43,555 bases of DNA from Gemmatimonadota bacterium (GTDB taxonomy: Bacteria; Gemmatimonadota; Gemmatimonadetes; Gemmatimonadales; JACORV01): positions 1-43,555 of the forward strand of contig JACORV010000016.1 in the NCBI GenBank assembly GCA_016179225.1. Reading direction: 5' to 3'. The position numbers and the translations under genes are program-made. This document shows, piece after piece, positions 16,833 to 26,983 of the stretch (positions within the stretch are counted from its first letter, which is position 1; each line of letters starts with the position of its first letter). The notes beneath the pieces are model-generated. The model made no database searches and was not told where the DNA came from. It was given only the letters and a program-made list of their open reading frames with translations.

Positions 16833-18008
16833 TCATCCCGCGTCCACCATCTCGCGCCGAGTCGGCTCCCAGATCGGGCTCAGCTCGCCGCGAAGCGCCT
16901 GCACGGTCGCTTGCATCGCGGCGACGTTACCGGCGACCGCGAAGGTCGGCACCGCCACGATCCAAGGCACGTGCCGCCCTGCCGGCCACACCCAGCCGAG
17001 CCAGCCGAGGCCCAGGACGCCCAGCATCGCCAGCGCCGGCCAGAACGCCCAGGGCGTCGAAACCGCCAGCGTGAGGATCCCGAGTCCGGCGAGCGTGAAC
17101 ACCCACGGCAGCACCCAGCGGCAGACTTTGTGGCTGACGAGCATCCACGAGAAGACGCCGAAGCGGAACGGATTGAGCAGGTGGCGCTTAAAGTACAGCG
17201 TCTGGATGCCACGGGTGATGGTCCGGACCTTACGCCGGTACTCGCGATGGAGATCCGACAGCCGCGGCACGAAGCACACGGCCTGATCCACGGACACGGA
17301 CCGGAACCCGTTTTCGCGCGCGATGAGGGCCGCGGCAAAGTCTCGGCTCAGCGCTTCGGGGACGAGGGTCATGTGGAGCCCGACGCGGTTGGCGTAGAAG
17401 CACCCCGAGGCGCCCACGATCCCCGAGAGGCCGGTCTCGAGCCGGCGGATCCACATCTCGTAGCCGACGTACCCAGACTCGCCGAGGTTCGCGTCGTCAT
17501 CCATCCGGGCCACGCTCACGTCTCGGCCCGAAGCCACGCCCACGGACGGATCGGCGAAGGTCGCGACGAGCGGCTTCAGGGCTTCCCGGTGGATCCGGAT
17601 GGAGGCGTCAGTGTTGACGATAAGCTCGCCCTTGAGGTGCGGGCGGGCGGCGTTCTCCGCCGCCGTCTTGCCGCTTCGCTGCTCCAGGCGGATCAGCTCG
17701 ACGCCGCGGTCCGCGTACCCGGCGACGATCTCGTCGGTGCGATCGGTCGAGGCGTCGGAGACTACGAGCACCTGGCGGCGGTCCTCCGGATAGTCGAGCT
17801 CGAGCACCCGGTCCAGCGTCGCAGCGATGGCGGCTTCCTCGTTGTAGACGGGGATCGTGATGCTGATCATCGGCCACTCGGCCGGCGGCCCGGGCGGCCG
17901 GCGCGGACGCCTGAGCGCGCCCGCCGCGATCAGTAGCAGCGGGTAACCCGCGTACGTGTACACCCCGAGCGCGAGCGCGGTGCCGATCACCCAGTACGCG
18001 AACGTCAT
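16833..18008 (-). CDS. glycosyltransferase family 2
   Basis: WPMISITIPVYNEEAAIAATLDRVLELDYP, VVSDASTDRTDEIV, VNTDASIRI; N- and C-terminal membrane helices. ATG at 18008 overlaps the upstream stop (ATGA). Confidence 0.9.
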   Translation of the reverse strand: MTFAYWVIGTALALGVYTYAGYPLLLIAAGALRRPRRPPGPPAEWPMISITIPVYNEEAAIAATLDRVLELDYPEDRRQVLVVSDASTDRTDEIVAGYADRGVELIRLEQRSGKTAAENAARPHLKGELIVNTDASIRIHREALKPLVATFADPSVGVASGRDVSVARMDDDANLGESGYVGYEMWIRRLETGLSGIVGASGCFYANRVGLHMTLVPEALSRDFAAALIARENGFRSVSVDQAVCFVPRLSDLHREYRRKVRTITRGIQTLYFKRHLLNPFRFGVFSWMLVSHKVCRWVLPWVFTLAGLGILTLAVSTPWAFWPALAMLGVLGLGWLGWVWPAGRHVPWIVAVPTFAVAGNVAAMQATVQALRGELSPIWEPTRREMVDAG

Positions 18009-19105
18009 GCGATCACCCGATCGTACACGGCCTCGACCTGCTCGAGCCAGCCTGCGAGCCCGAAGCGGTCGTCGAGGATGGTCCGGGCGCGCGCCGCGCG
18101 CCTTTCCGCCTCCTCGCGGTCGTTCAGCGCCACGCGCAGGGCCTCCCGGAGGCGCGCGGTATCGCCCGGCGGGACGAGCCACGCCGAGCCCTCGTCGAGC
18201 ACGTCCGGGATGCCGCCCACCGCGAACGACACGATGGGGACGCGCGCAGCCATCGCCTCGAGCAGCACCATCGGCAGTCCCTCGGTACGTGAGGTGATGG
18301 CGAGCGCGTCGAACGCGGCGAGGAGCGATCCCGCCTCCGGGCGCGCGCCGACCAGCCGGATCTCCCCGCCCCGCGGGCCCGCCTGCGCCAGGCGCGCCTC
18401 GAGTGCGGGATGCAGCGGCCCGTCGCCGACGATGGCGCCCACCACCCCCGACAGCCCGGAGTCCGTGACGACGTCCATGAACACGTCCGGCCCCTTCTCG
18501 TGACCCAGACGCCCGATCCAGCCGACCACGCGGGCCTCAGGTGTCAGGCCCAGCTCGGCCCGCGCGTCCTCCCGCGTCAGCCTCGCGCGCTCCACGTACC
18601 CGTTGGGCACCAGGTGGACGCGCGGGGCCGGAACGCCCGCGCCGAGCACGCGCAACCGCACGCTCTCGGACACGCAGATCGCGGCGTCGAACCGCCGGAG
18701 CAGCCGGACATCCAGCCACTCGTAGAGGCGGTTCTTGAGGTCGCCACGCGTGAAGCCGTGCACGGTCGCGACCACGGGCAGCCGAGTGGCGCGCGCCGCC
18801 CAGTAGCCGACGACATCCGCGTGATAGACGTGGGTGTGCACCACGCCGGCGCCGAGGCGCCCCAACAGCTCCGCCAGGACTCGCGCCTCCGTCCGGTAAC
18901 GACGGCGGCCGCACCGCAGCTCCGTCACTGGGATCGCCTCGCGCCGCAGCTGCTCTACGAACCGCGACCCGTCCGCCGTCTGCAAGAGTGCTGCGACGTG
19001 CGGCTCGCGCCCGTGCCGCGCCGCCCCGACGCACAGTGCGCGCACCACCGATTCCGCGCCGCCGTACGGGGCTGGCGCGATGACGTGGACGACTCTATGC
19101 ACCAC
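18005..19105 (-). CDS. glycosyltransferase family 4
   Basis: HVIAPAPYGGAESVVRALC, VVGWIGRLGHEKGPDVFMDV, SRTEGLPMVLLEAMAARVPIVSFAVGGIPDVL. Confidence 0.92.
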   Translation of the reverse strand: MVHRVVHVIAPAPYGGAESVVRALCVGAARHGREPHVAALLQTADGSRFVEQLRREAIPVTELRCGRRRYRTEARVLAELLGRLGAGVVHTHVYHADVVGYWAARATRLPVVATVHGFTRGDLKNRLYEWLDVRLLRRFDAAICVSESVRLRVLGAGVPAPRVHLVPNGYVERARLTREDARAELGLTPEARVVGWIGRLGHEKGPDVFMDVVTDSGLSGVVGAIVGDGPLHPALEARLAQAGPRGGEIRLVGARPEAGSLLAAFDALAITSRTEGLPMVLLEAMAARVPIVSFAVGGIPDVLDEGSAWLVPPGDTARLREALRVALNDREEAERRAARARTILDDRFGLAGWLEQVEAVYDRVIA

Positions 19106-19129
19106 CCCTCATCGCGTTAGGTTTGACGC

Positions 19130-20323
19130 ATGAGCGAACCCCAGACCGCGCCGAACAACGAGCCCACGGACATCGTCGCGTCGCCCTCCCGACCGCGTCT
19201 CGTCCTCTTCAGCCTGATCCTGCTCGGCGCGTCGCTGCTCCTGGCGCTGGCCGGCGCGGAGCTGCTGGTCCGCCTGATCGCCCCCCAGCAGCTCATCCAG
19301 GTGCGCCCCGACATCTGGCAGCCCGCCGACCTCGTCGGCTGGGCCAACCGCCCCGGCATCCGCACGACGATCAACACCGGCGAGCGCACCGTACCGCTCT
19401 ACACCGACCGCGACGGGTTCCGGGTCGGCGCCGCGGGCCGCACCGAGGCCGCCACGCGCATCCTGCTCATCGGCGACTCGTTCTTCGAGGCGCTCCAGGT
19501 CCCCTACGAGGAGAGCTTCGCGGGTCTCCTCGAGCAGCGTCTCGCCGCACGCCTCCGCCGGCCCGTCGCGGTGCACGACGCCGCCGTGGACGGCTGGGAC
19601 CCGAACCAGTACCTGCTCCAGACCCGCACGCTGATGGAGCGCGACACCTTCCACTTGGTCGTGGTCGGAATCTACCTGGGGAACGACATCGTCGGTACAC
19701 GGCAACAGCGCTTCCGGCCCAAGAAGCCCGCCGAGCGCCACGCTCTGCGCTTCCCGCGCCGTCTGAGCGCGCGCGAGCTGGTGGACGCATGGCTGTATCC
19801 CGTGAACGACTTCCTCGAGATGCACTCGCACCTCTTCGTGCTCGCCAAGAACCGGATGCCGACGCTGCGCATGAGGCTCGGGCTCACCGCCGCGTACTTC
19901 CCGCCCGAGTTCCGCAAGGAGCGGGCGTCGTCCCCCGAGTGGGACGTGACCGCCGACATTTGCCGCGACCTCGCCGTGGCGGCCGCGAGCCACGGCGCCG
20001 CAGCGCTATTTATCCTGATCCCTGTGCCGAGCCAGGTGGACGAGCAGGTGTTCCGCGACTACGTGCGCGGGTTCGGGATCGACTCCAGCGCCGTGGACCT
20101 GGAACAACCCAACCGGCTGTTGGGCGCGGCGCTTAGCGCGCGCGGGGTGCGCTTTTTCGACCTGCTGTCGGCGTTCCGGACGGCGCACGCGGAAGGCGTG
20201 CGGCTCTACGGGAACGTGGATCGGCACCTCACGCCGGTGGGCAACGACCGCCTCGAGCAGCTAGTGGAGCCGCTGGCGGCCCAAATGCTCGGGCGGGCCG
20301 CCCCGCGCTCTTCTAGACACTAG
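19130..20323 (+). CDS. membrane-anchored SGNH/GDSL-like hydrolase
   Basis: N-terminal TM helix; ILLIGDSFFEALQV (block I), GIYLGNDIVGT (block III-like), DRHLTPVGNDRLEQLV (block V). Confidence 0.75.
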   Translation: MSEPQTAPNNEPTDIVASPSRPRLVLFSLILLGASLLLALAGAELLVRLIAPQQLIQVRPDIWQPADLVGWANRPGIRTTINTGERTVPLYTDRDGFRVGAAGRTEAATRILLIGDSFFEALQVPYEESFAGLLEQRLAARLRRPVAVHDAAVDGWDPNQYLLQTRTLMERDTFHLVVVGIYLGNDIVGTRQQRFRPKKPAERHALRFPRRLSARELVDAWLYPVNDFLEMHSHLFVLAKNRMPTLRMRLGLTAAYFPPEFRKERASSPEWDVTADICRDLAVAAASHGAAALFILIPVPSQVDEQVFRDYVRGFGIDSSAVDLEQPNRLLGAALSARGVRFFDLLSAFRTAHAEGVRLYGNVDRHLTPVGNDRLEQLVEPLAAQMLGRAAPRSSRH

Positions 20324-20372
20324 TCGGGACGGCCCGCTCGCTGCTTTCACGCCGCTGACGCGCGGCGGCCGC

Positions 20373-21797
20373 TTACGACGGGACCCCCATCTTCTGGGTG
20401 CTGATCCCGATCGAATCGTACCACACGTCCTCGGCCGTGTTGATGGAGTTGAAGGTGCCGTCGATCTGCACCGTGCCGACCCTGCCGAGGGACGGGCGCG
20501 GCACCACGCCGTCAATGATCAGCACGTCGTCCTGCCATACCTTGTAGATAATGTTGTTGGACGTGTTGTAGTCGGCGAAGAACTCGTACCAGTGCCACTG
20601 ACCTCGCGTCGCATTGGGACGGAGCGCGGGACTGCCCGGGACGTTCGGGCTGAGCGACCCGAACGCCGGGCTGCCCTGGATCTGGTCCGGGTTCACCTGC
20701 ACGAGGTTCGACGTGTTCGCGTTGAACATCACCGTGCCAATCTGGGTCCCGAAGCTCGGACCGAGGAACCGGAAGACCTTGATCGGGTTCGAGTTGTCGA
20801 AGTTCGGCCCCTGCTTGTACGCGAACCGGCCGTACAGCGCCAACTGCGGCGCGCTGAGCAGGAAGTAGAACGCGTAGGCCTGGTTGTTAACGTTCACCGG
20901 GATATTGCGCCGCACCGACTGAGCGCCGCGGAACTTGTCAGCCGTGTCGAACTGCCACCCGATCGTCGTCGGGTTCTGGCCGTTGCCAGTGATGAGCGCG
21001 CCGAAGGTGCCGTCGTCGAAGCCGTGCTCGAAGATGTTGCCCGGCTGCCCGCCAGCCCCGCTGGCCACGACCGCGAACGACACGGCCGCCGTCTGGCTGG
21101 ACGACACCACGACGCCAGTCACCGGGTTGGTGACGCCACCGGCAACGTTGAAGCCGCTCGGCGCCGTGTAAGTCACCGTGTAGGTGCCGGGTTCGGCGGA
21201 GGCGCTGCCGGTGCCGTTGGTCCCGATCGCGATGTCGATTGGCGGTTTCCCGCCGACGTCGGTCCGCTGGGCGACCGCGGACCCCCCGGTAGTCGCCGCT
21301 CCCGTCAGCCCCGTCACGTCCACCTGGATCGTGCCCGGGAGCACCACGAACACGACGGCGAAGGTCGCCTCGGTCGTGGCATTCTCGTTGACCACGAGCC
21401 CAGTAACTGGGTTCGCGCTGCCGGCATTGTAGCCTTGAGGGATCGTGAGCTCGACCGTGTACGTCCCGGTGTTCACGACCTTCGTGCCGATCCCCGACGC
21501 CTCGTCGATGTCGATGATGTCCGGCGCCTGGGAAGCGTCGGTCCGCGTTGCGGTGGCCTGGAGGTTCGTCACGCCCGGCTGGAGGCCCGTCACCACCACC
21601 CGGAGGGTGCCGGTCGGCGTCGGAGGAGGCGGCTCGATGACATCATCCCTGGCGCCGCCACCGCATGCGGGAACGCCCGCCGCCGCGACCAGGAGGCCGC
21701 TGGCCGTCCGCACGAACCGGCGGCGGTCCATACCCATACCCGTCACCCACACGCCGCCTCCCGGCACGTCGGCCATTACCGACACTTTTCTCGTCAT
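20373..21797 (-). CDS. Tat-type lipoprotein with two Big/SpaA-like repeats and a C-terminal jelly-roll-like domain
   Basis: MDRRRFVRTASGLLVAAAGVPACGGG (twin-Arg plus lipobox). Two related repeats (VTGLQPG..NPVTGLVVNENATTEATFAVV and VTGLTGA..NPVTGVVVSSSQTAAVSFAVV). Start at 21797 (GGAGG upstream) or 21731. Confidence 0.6.
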   Translation of the reverse strand: MTRKVSVMADVPGGGVWVTGMGMDRRRFVRTASGLLVAAAGVPACGGGARDDVIEPPPPTPTGTLRVVVTGLQPGVTNLQATATRTDASQAPDIIDIDEASGIGTKVVNTGTYTVELTIPQGYNAGSANPVTGLVVNENATTEATFAVVFVVLPGTIQVDVTGLTGAATTGGSAVAQRTDVGGKPPIDIAIGTNGTGSASAEPGTYTVTYTAPSGFNVAGGVTNPVTGVVVSSSQTAAVSFAVVASGAGGQPGNIFEHGFDDGTFGALITGNGQNPTTIGWQFDTADKFRGAQSVRRNIPVNVNNQAYAFYFLLSAPQLALYGRFAYKQGPNFDNSNPIKVFRFLGPSFGTQIGTVMFNANTSNLVQVNPDQIQGSPAFGSLSPNVPGSPALRPNATRGQWHWYEFFADYNTSNNIIYKVWQDDVLIIDGVVPRPSLGRVGTVQIDGTFNSINTAEDVWYDSIGISTQKMGVPS

Positions 21798-21860
21798 CGC
21801 TCCTCCAGGTTCGTCAATTCCGACTCAAGCGCGCAAATATGCACACCGGACGCGTCCGCG

Positions 21861-22673
21861 CTAGGCTGGCGAGCCCTCCGCCCGGCTACCGGTGGCGTCC
21901 AGGAAGCGCCGGCGCCAGGCTGCGTAGCGACTCGCGCCCAGGCTGGAACGCAGCGCGCCCAGTGCGGCCTCGCGGGCCCGACGTTTTATGGCAAGCCACC
22001 GGTCCCCGGCCAGGACGCGACCGAACTCCGCCTCCCCGGGTGCGCCGCGCATGGTGCAGCGCCGTACGTACAAGGGTAAGGGGACCGCTGGGCCCGGGAT
22101 GTGATTTACACCCCAAAGGGACGTGGCCACGATGGCATACCCCGCTTCCCGAAAGACCTGACGCGCCGCGGGCGGTGGTAAGTCCCCGCCCGGCAATGCG
22201 ATGGACTCGGTCGCCTGGCAGAGCGCCTGATCCAGCGTCTCCTTCGAGCCGCGCAGCTCATCCAGCACGACCGATCGGTCCAGCTCCGACAGGAAAGGGT
22301 GCGACCGCGTGTGCGACTGGATGGACATCCCGGCCGCCTTCATTTCCCGCAACTGCTCCCACGTGACGTAGCCAGGCCGCCCGACCCAATCCGTGGTCAC
22401 GAAGAAAGTTGCGCTCATGCCCCGCGCCGCGAGGGCCTGGAACGCGCGCTCGTATTGGCCGGTGTTGCCATCGTCGAAGGAAATGACGACGCGCGGCCGC
22501 CCGCCGTAACGCAGCCCCTCCTCGAGCGAGCAGCCGGCGTGCCCCGTGTCCCGAATCCAATCCAGCTGGCTGGCGAAGGCGTCGGCCGGCACCGAGAAGT
22601 AATCGCCACTCCCGGCCGCGGTCGCGTTGCCGGTGACGTCATGGTAGAGCAGGCAGACCCAGCGCTCGCTCAT
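21861..22673 (-). CDS. polysaccharide deacetylase (NodB-like)
   Basis: LLYHDVTG, RVVISFDDGNTGQYERAF, MSIQSHTRSHPFLSELD. Confidence 0.88.
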   Translation of the reverse strand: MSERWVCLLYHDVTGNATAAGSGDYFSVPADAFASQLDWIRDTGHAGCSLEEGLRYGGRPRVVISFDDGNTGQYERAFQALAARGMSATFFVTTDWVGRPGYVTWEQLREMKAAGMSIQSHTRSHPFLSELDRSVVLDELRGSKETLDQALCQATESIALPGGDLPPPAARQVFREAGYAIVATSLWGVNHIPGPAVPLPLYVRRCTMRGAPGEAEFGRVLAGDRWLAIKRRAREAALGALRSSLGASRYAAWRRRFLDATGSRAEGSPA

Positions 22674-23869
22674 GCCGGCGTCGCCACCTGTGCGCGCGAG
22701 TGCTCCAGGGCGACCGCGCCCACGATCTCGAGCAGCTGCTCCGCCCGCCGGTCCCAGGTGTTGGCCCGCGCCATGTCCTGGGCGCGCCGCTTCGCGGCCT
22801 CACGGTCGCCGGCGAGCGCCGTCGCGACGGCCCGCACGAATGCCTCGGTGCTCTCGGCCACGGCCACGGCGTCCCGGTACTTGTATGCCTCGGGCAGCGC
22901 CGTGGAGACCACCGGGAGTCCGGCCGCGAGATACTCGAGGAGCTTGAGCGGGTCCACCGCCTCGGTCTCCTTGGTGAGGCGGTAGGGGATGATCGCGACA
23001 TCGAAGGCCTGAACGTACGCCGGCAGCTCGGCGTAGGGCCGCGCGCCGAGCACGTGGACGTTCGGCCGGTTGAGCGGCGCCAGGTCGACGAACACGGGAC
23101 CCACCAAGACCACCGAGCCCGCCGGGTTCGCGTCCGCAATGCGGACCAGCAGCTCGAGATCGCACCGCTCCTTCATCCCGCCCGCGAACCCGATCCGCGG
23201 CCGCGGGATGGCGCGCAGGTCGTCGGGCTCGGGCCGCGGCTCGGCGAAGTGCGCGTAGTTCACGCCTTGCGGCAGGTGATGCGCGCGGCCGCTGCGCGGA
23301 GCCTTGGTGCGCGTGAGGACCTCCGCCGTCGCGACCAGCACGTCCACCCTCTCCAGGAGGCGCTGCTCGAGCGGTGCGAGCATCCACGGCGTCGTGCCCG
23401 GCATGTGCAAGAAGTCGTCCATGCAGAAGTACACCGACGCCAGCTCGCCGAGGCGGCCGACCACGCCGACCGTTGGCGGTGACCCGGTGACGAGGACGGG
23501 AGGCGCCACGAGCCCCTTCTGGCGCAGGCACGTCCGCACCGTGCGGAGCATCGAGCGGGTGTTGAGCGCGTGAATCGCGCCAATGTGGTGCCAGGGAAGC
23601 ACGGCGGGGTTGAGGACGGCGAGCGGCGCGGGTCCGTCCACGTGGCCCGGGTGCGCCGCGCGCGCCCGCTGGCGCAGCATCTTTCGCCCCTTCTCCAGCG
23701 CACGCCGCGCGTCGGCGCGCGAGAGCTCGGGCACCCGGTGGCCGACGGCGTTCACCCACACCACGGGGAAACGCGGGATGATGTGCCGGAAGACGTGCTG
23801 CATGGTGGAGACGTGCCGCCCCCAGTCATCCCCGAAGACGACGAAGGGTGTCCCCGCCGGCAGGCTCAT
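22670..23869 (-). CDS. glycosyltransferase (GT1/GT4-like)
   Basis: VVFGDDWGRHVSTMQHVFRHIIPRFPVVWVN, ASVYFCMDDFLHMPG, LLEYLAAGLPVVSTALPEAYKY. ATG at 23869 overlaps the upstream stop. Confidence 0.85.
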   Translation of the reverse strand: MSLPAGTPFVVFGDDWGRHVSTMQHVFRHIIPRFPVVWVNAVGHRVPELSRADARRALEKGRKMLRQRARAAHPGHVDGPAPLAVLNPAVLPWHHIGAIHALNTRSMLRTVRTCLRQKGLVAPPVLVTGSPPTVGVVGRLGELASVYFCMDDFLHMPGTTPWMLAPLEQRLLERVDVLVATAEVLTRTKAPRSGRAHHLPQGVNYAHFAEPRPEPDDLRAIPRPRIGFAGGMKERCDLELLVRIADANPAGSVVLVGPVFVDLAPLNRPNVHVLGARPYAELPAYVQAFDVAIIPYRLTKETEAVDPLKLLEYLAAGLPVVSTALPEAYKYRDAVAVAESTEAFVRAVATALAGDREAAKRRAQDMARANTWDRRAEQLLEIVGAVALEHSRAQVATPA

Positions 23870-24579
23870 GCGTTCTTCTGGAACAGGATGAGGAACTTGT
23901 TGGCCCGGTATTCCAGGGGTAGCCAGCTGGTGAGCCGCTGGTAGGTCTTCCGGAGCGAGCTCATGCCGTCGGTCCACTGGCGGTCGACGTAGTGCAGCGC
24001 CGTCGGCGAGAAGCCTTGCGCCCGGAAGATCCGCTCCACCGATGCGGGCCACAGCGCGCGCTGGTTCCGCACCATTTTCTTGAGGGCCCACCACCCGTAC
24101 CGGTTCACGACGTTGAACGCGAGCCAGGTGAGGAAGTTCTTCGCGTTCGGCTCGAAGGCGACGATCCGGTTCCTCGTCACCCGCGCCAGCTCACGCGGGA
24201 GCTTGTCCAGCCTCGGAAAGTGGTGGAGGAGCAACGAGGTCCAGGCGACGTCGATCGCGCCGTGCCGGATGGGCAGGTTCTCCGCGTCTCCGACGAGGAA
24301 GAGCCCGTGACGGTTCTCGCGGCGGAACCGCTCGCGCGCCGCCATGACGCCGCCCTTCGTGAGGTCCATCGCGATCACGTCGTACCCGCGACGCGCCAGC
24401 CGGATCGCGTGGCCCCCCGTGCCGCAGCCGATGTCGAACACCTTGCCCCGCGGCGGCTCCGGAAACGCCAGCGCGTGCAGCTCGTCGTACCCGGCGGTGA
24501 TGTGCTCGTTCTCCGGGTTGCGGGCGAACAGCTGGTCGTAGAACGCCCGCTCCGCGACTCGATCCTGCATCAAACCCAT
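23866..24579 (-). CDS. class I SAM-dependent methyltransferase
   Basis: KVFDIGCGTGGHAIRLARRGYDVIAMDLTKGG. Confidence 0.88.
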   Translation of the reverse strand: MGLMQDRVAERAFYDQLFARNPENEHITAGYDELHALAFPEPPRGKVFDIGCGTGGHAIRLARRGYDVIAMDLTKGGVMAARERFRRENRHGLFLVGDAENLPIRHGAIDVAWTSLLLHHFPRLDKLPRELARVTRNRIVAFEPNAKNFLTWLAFNVVNRYGWWALKKMVRNQRALWPASVERIFRAQGFSPTALHYVDRQWTDGMSSLRKTYQRLTSWLPLEYRANKFLILFQKNA

Positions 24580-25817
24580 CCTCTCGAAGCCGTTGCTCCG
24601 GCGGTCGCCCTGGGGGCCCCCGGATCCCCCTCTCCCCCCGCCAGTGCCGCCTCCGCCGCGCGGACCTCCGCTGGTCCAACGCCGCCGTGACAGGGCAGCG
24701 CGATCACCGTCTCTGCCAGACGATCCGCCCCCGGCGCCGGCGGCCCGTCAGCGCATACCGCGCGGAACGCGTCGATCCCCGACAGCGGGCGCGGGAACGA
24801 ATGCACGTACGTCATGCCGATGCGCGCGAGGCGCTGGGCCGCCTCGCGGCGCGCACCGGCATCGACCGCGAGCAGCGGAAACCGGAGGTACGCCGGCGCG
24901 CTCCCCGGCGGCGGCGCGACGGTCGTGAAATGCCGATCGCCCCCCAGCGCCGCCTGCCAAGCAGCCGCGACTCGCCGGCGAATGTCGCGCTGCCGAGCCA
25001 CCCTGTCCGCAAGTCCCCTCGCGAGCCCGTCGGCGCTGCGTGCCGCCGCCCCGGTCTCAAACGCGGAATCATAATGGGACTCGCCGATGTCCACACCCGG
25101 CAGCCGGGCGAGCAATCCGAATGCCAGCTGGCTGCGGCTGGCCGCGACCGCCACGGCCGCGACCCACGTCCCGGCGCCGGCCACCCTCATCGCGCGCGCG
25201 CCAAACACCGGGGCCGCGGCGCGGGCGAGCTCCCCGTCCGGGATCAGGAGTGCGCCACCCTGCCCCGTCGTGATGCACTTGCCGCGGCCGAAGCTGAGCA
25301 CCCCGATGTCGCCGCGTCCACCCGCAGCCCGCCCCGTTTCGGTCGCGCCGAGCGCCTGCGCCGCGTCGTCGACCACCAGCGCGCCCGCATCGCGCATCCA
25401 GCCGATATCCGTGGTGCGTGAGGGATAGCCGTAGAGGTTGCCCAGGACCACCGCGGCCGTCCGGCCATCCACGCACCCGGCCAGGGCGCCGCGGTCGTAG
25501 TCGAGCGTTTCCGGCGACACGTCGCCGAGCACCACCTCGGCGCCGGCGGCCGCCGCGGCCGCGGCCACGGAGTACGACGTGTACGCCGGGAGCACCACCC
25601 GTCGTCGCCCCGTGAGGTGCATCGCGATCTCGAGCGCCGTCTTGAGGGCGGCCCGGCCCGAGCAATAGCCGCGCACCCACGCGCCCGGAAAGAGCGCGCC
25701 CACCTCGCGCTCGAGCTCCCCGGCACGCGCCCCCGACACGAACGCCCACAGCCCGCTCCACAGCGCGCCCAAGGTGGGCGGCGCGAGCACCGGCGGAATC
25801 CGACGGAGCGGGCTCAC
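24570..25817 (-). CDS. DegT/DnrJ/EryC1/StrS-like PLP aminotransferase
   Basis: YCSGRAALKTALEIA, VVLPAYTSYSVAAAA, LVVDDAAQALGATETG, LSFGRGKCITTGQGGALL. GTG at 25817 overlaps the upstream stop. Confidence 0.85.
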   Translation of the reverse strand: MSPLRRIPPVLAPPTLGALWSGLWAFVSGARAGELEREVGALFPGAWVRGYCSGRAALKTALEIAMHLTGRRRVVLPAYTSYSVAAAAAAAGAEVVLGDVSPETLDYDRGALAGCVDGRTAAVVLGNLYGYPSRTTDIGWMRDAGALVVDDAAQALGATETGRAAGGRGDIGVLSFGRGKCITTGQGGALLIPDGELARAAAPVFGARAMRVAGAGTWVAAVAVAASRSQLAFGLLARLPGVDIGESHYDSAFETGAAARSADGLARGLADRVARQRDIRRRVAAAWQAALGGDRHFTTVAPPPGSAPAYLRFPLLAVDAGARREAAQRLARIGMTYVHSFPRPLSGIDAFRAVCADGPPAPGADRLAETVIALPCHGGVGPAEVRAAEAALAGGEGDPGAPRATAGATASRGWV

Positions 25818-26983
25818 GACGCGGAAGCCATGGACGCGGGGGCGGCGGCAAGGCCGTTCACGTACAGCTCCTCGTACTCTGCCAGAAAACGGTCCAGCGA
25901 GTATCGGGTCACCACACGACGCCGCGCGCTCCTCCCCACCTCGGCGCGGCGCTCGGGCGAGGCCAGCGTCGCATGCGCCACTCGCACGAACGCCTCGCGG
26001 TCGCCCGCCGGGACGACCTGCTCCGCCAGCTCCGGCCCGAGCAGCGCGGCGTTTGACCCGACGTTCGTCACCACCGGCGCAATGCCGCACGCCATCGCCT
26101 CCAGCAGCGACACCGACGTTCCCTCGCTCAGCGACGTGAGGGCGAACACGTCGAGCATCCGGTAGAACTCAGCGGGCGTGTCCACCCAACCCGGCAACCG
26201 GACCGCGTCGGCGACGCCCAGCGTGCGGGCGTGGACCTCGAGCGCCTCGCGCTGCGAGCCGTGACCGCAGATCACGAGGACGAGCGGGCGCTCGAGACGG
26301 TGCTCCGCGCGAAGCGTCGCGAAGGCGTCGATGAGCCGCTCATAAGCCTTGACCGGCTCGAGGCGGCCGATGCTGCCGAGCACGCTGGCGCCGCCGGGAA
26401 TCCCGAGCTTGGCTCGCAGCGCCGGCGAAGTCTCTCCGGGGACGAAGACGTCGGTGTCGATCCCGTTCTCGATCGTGCGGAGCCGGTCGGGCGACACGCC
26501 CAGCTCGGTGCGAAGGTACGCGTTGAGCCGGTCCGAGACCGGCACCACGATGTCGGTCCACCGGGCGGCCAGCCGGTCGAGCCACCGCATGAGTGGCGGA
26601 TCGTCGTGCTCGCGGCCGTGCTCGGTGTAGATCACGCGCTCGACACCGGCCAGATGCGCGGCGAGAGCCGCCTTGTACCACGCGCTGTGGATGTGGACGA
26701 CGTCCGGCCGCGTGGCCCTGACGCGCCGCACCAGACCGAGCGGCACGGCCATCGAGACGCCGGGGATCGGTTTGATGACGTGATACTGGTCCAGCAGGTG
26801 ACGGACCGACGAGCCCACGTTGCCGGGCCGACCGCGCAGCGTAATGGCCGACATCACGATGCGCGTGCCGGCGAAGCGCCGCGCCATCGCCGCCACCAGG
26901 CTCTCCATGCCGCCCCCGTGCAGGTCGTGGACGACGTGCGTTACGCGCACGCGGCCGGGGAGGTCCCCGCGCTCAGCCGCCAC
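25814..26983 (-). CDS. glycosyltransferase family 4, exosortase-A-associated type
   Basis: VTHVVHDLHGGGMESLVAAMARRF, IENGIDTDVFVPGE, ALTSLSEGTSVSLLEAMACGIAPVVTNVG. Confidence 0.9.
   Translation of the reverse strand: MAAERGDLPGRVRVTHVVHDLHGGGMESLVAAMARRFAGTRIVMSAITLRGRPGNVGSSVRHLLDQYHVIKPIPGVSMAVPLGLVRRVRATRPDVVHIHSAWYKAALAAHLAGVERVIYTEHGREHDDPPLMRWLDRLAARWTDIVVPVSDRLNAYLRTELGVSPDRLRTIENGIDTDVFVPGETSPALRAKLGIPGGASVLGSIGRLEPVKAYERLIDAFATLRAEHRLERPLVLVICGHGSQREALEVHARTLGVADAVRLPGWVDTPAEFYRMLDVFALTSLSEGTSVSLLEAMACGIAPVVTNVGSNAALLGPELAEQVVPAGDREAFVRVAHATLASPERRAEVGRSARRRVVTRYSLDRFLAEYEELYVNGLAAAPASMASAS

Noticed and set aside
21833-21847. GG-N11-GC motif upstream of the Tat lipoprotein gene
   Set aside because: Spacing is one base too long for a -24/-12 sigma-54 promoter.
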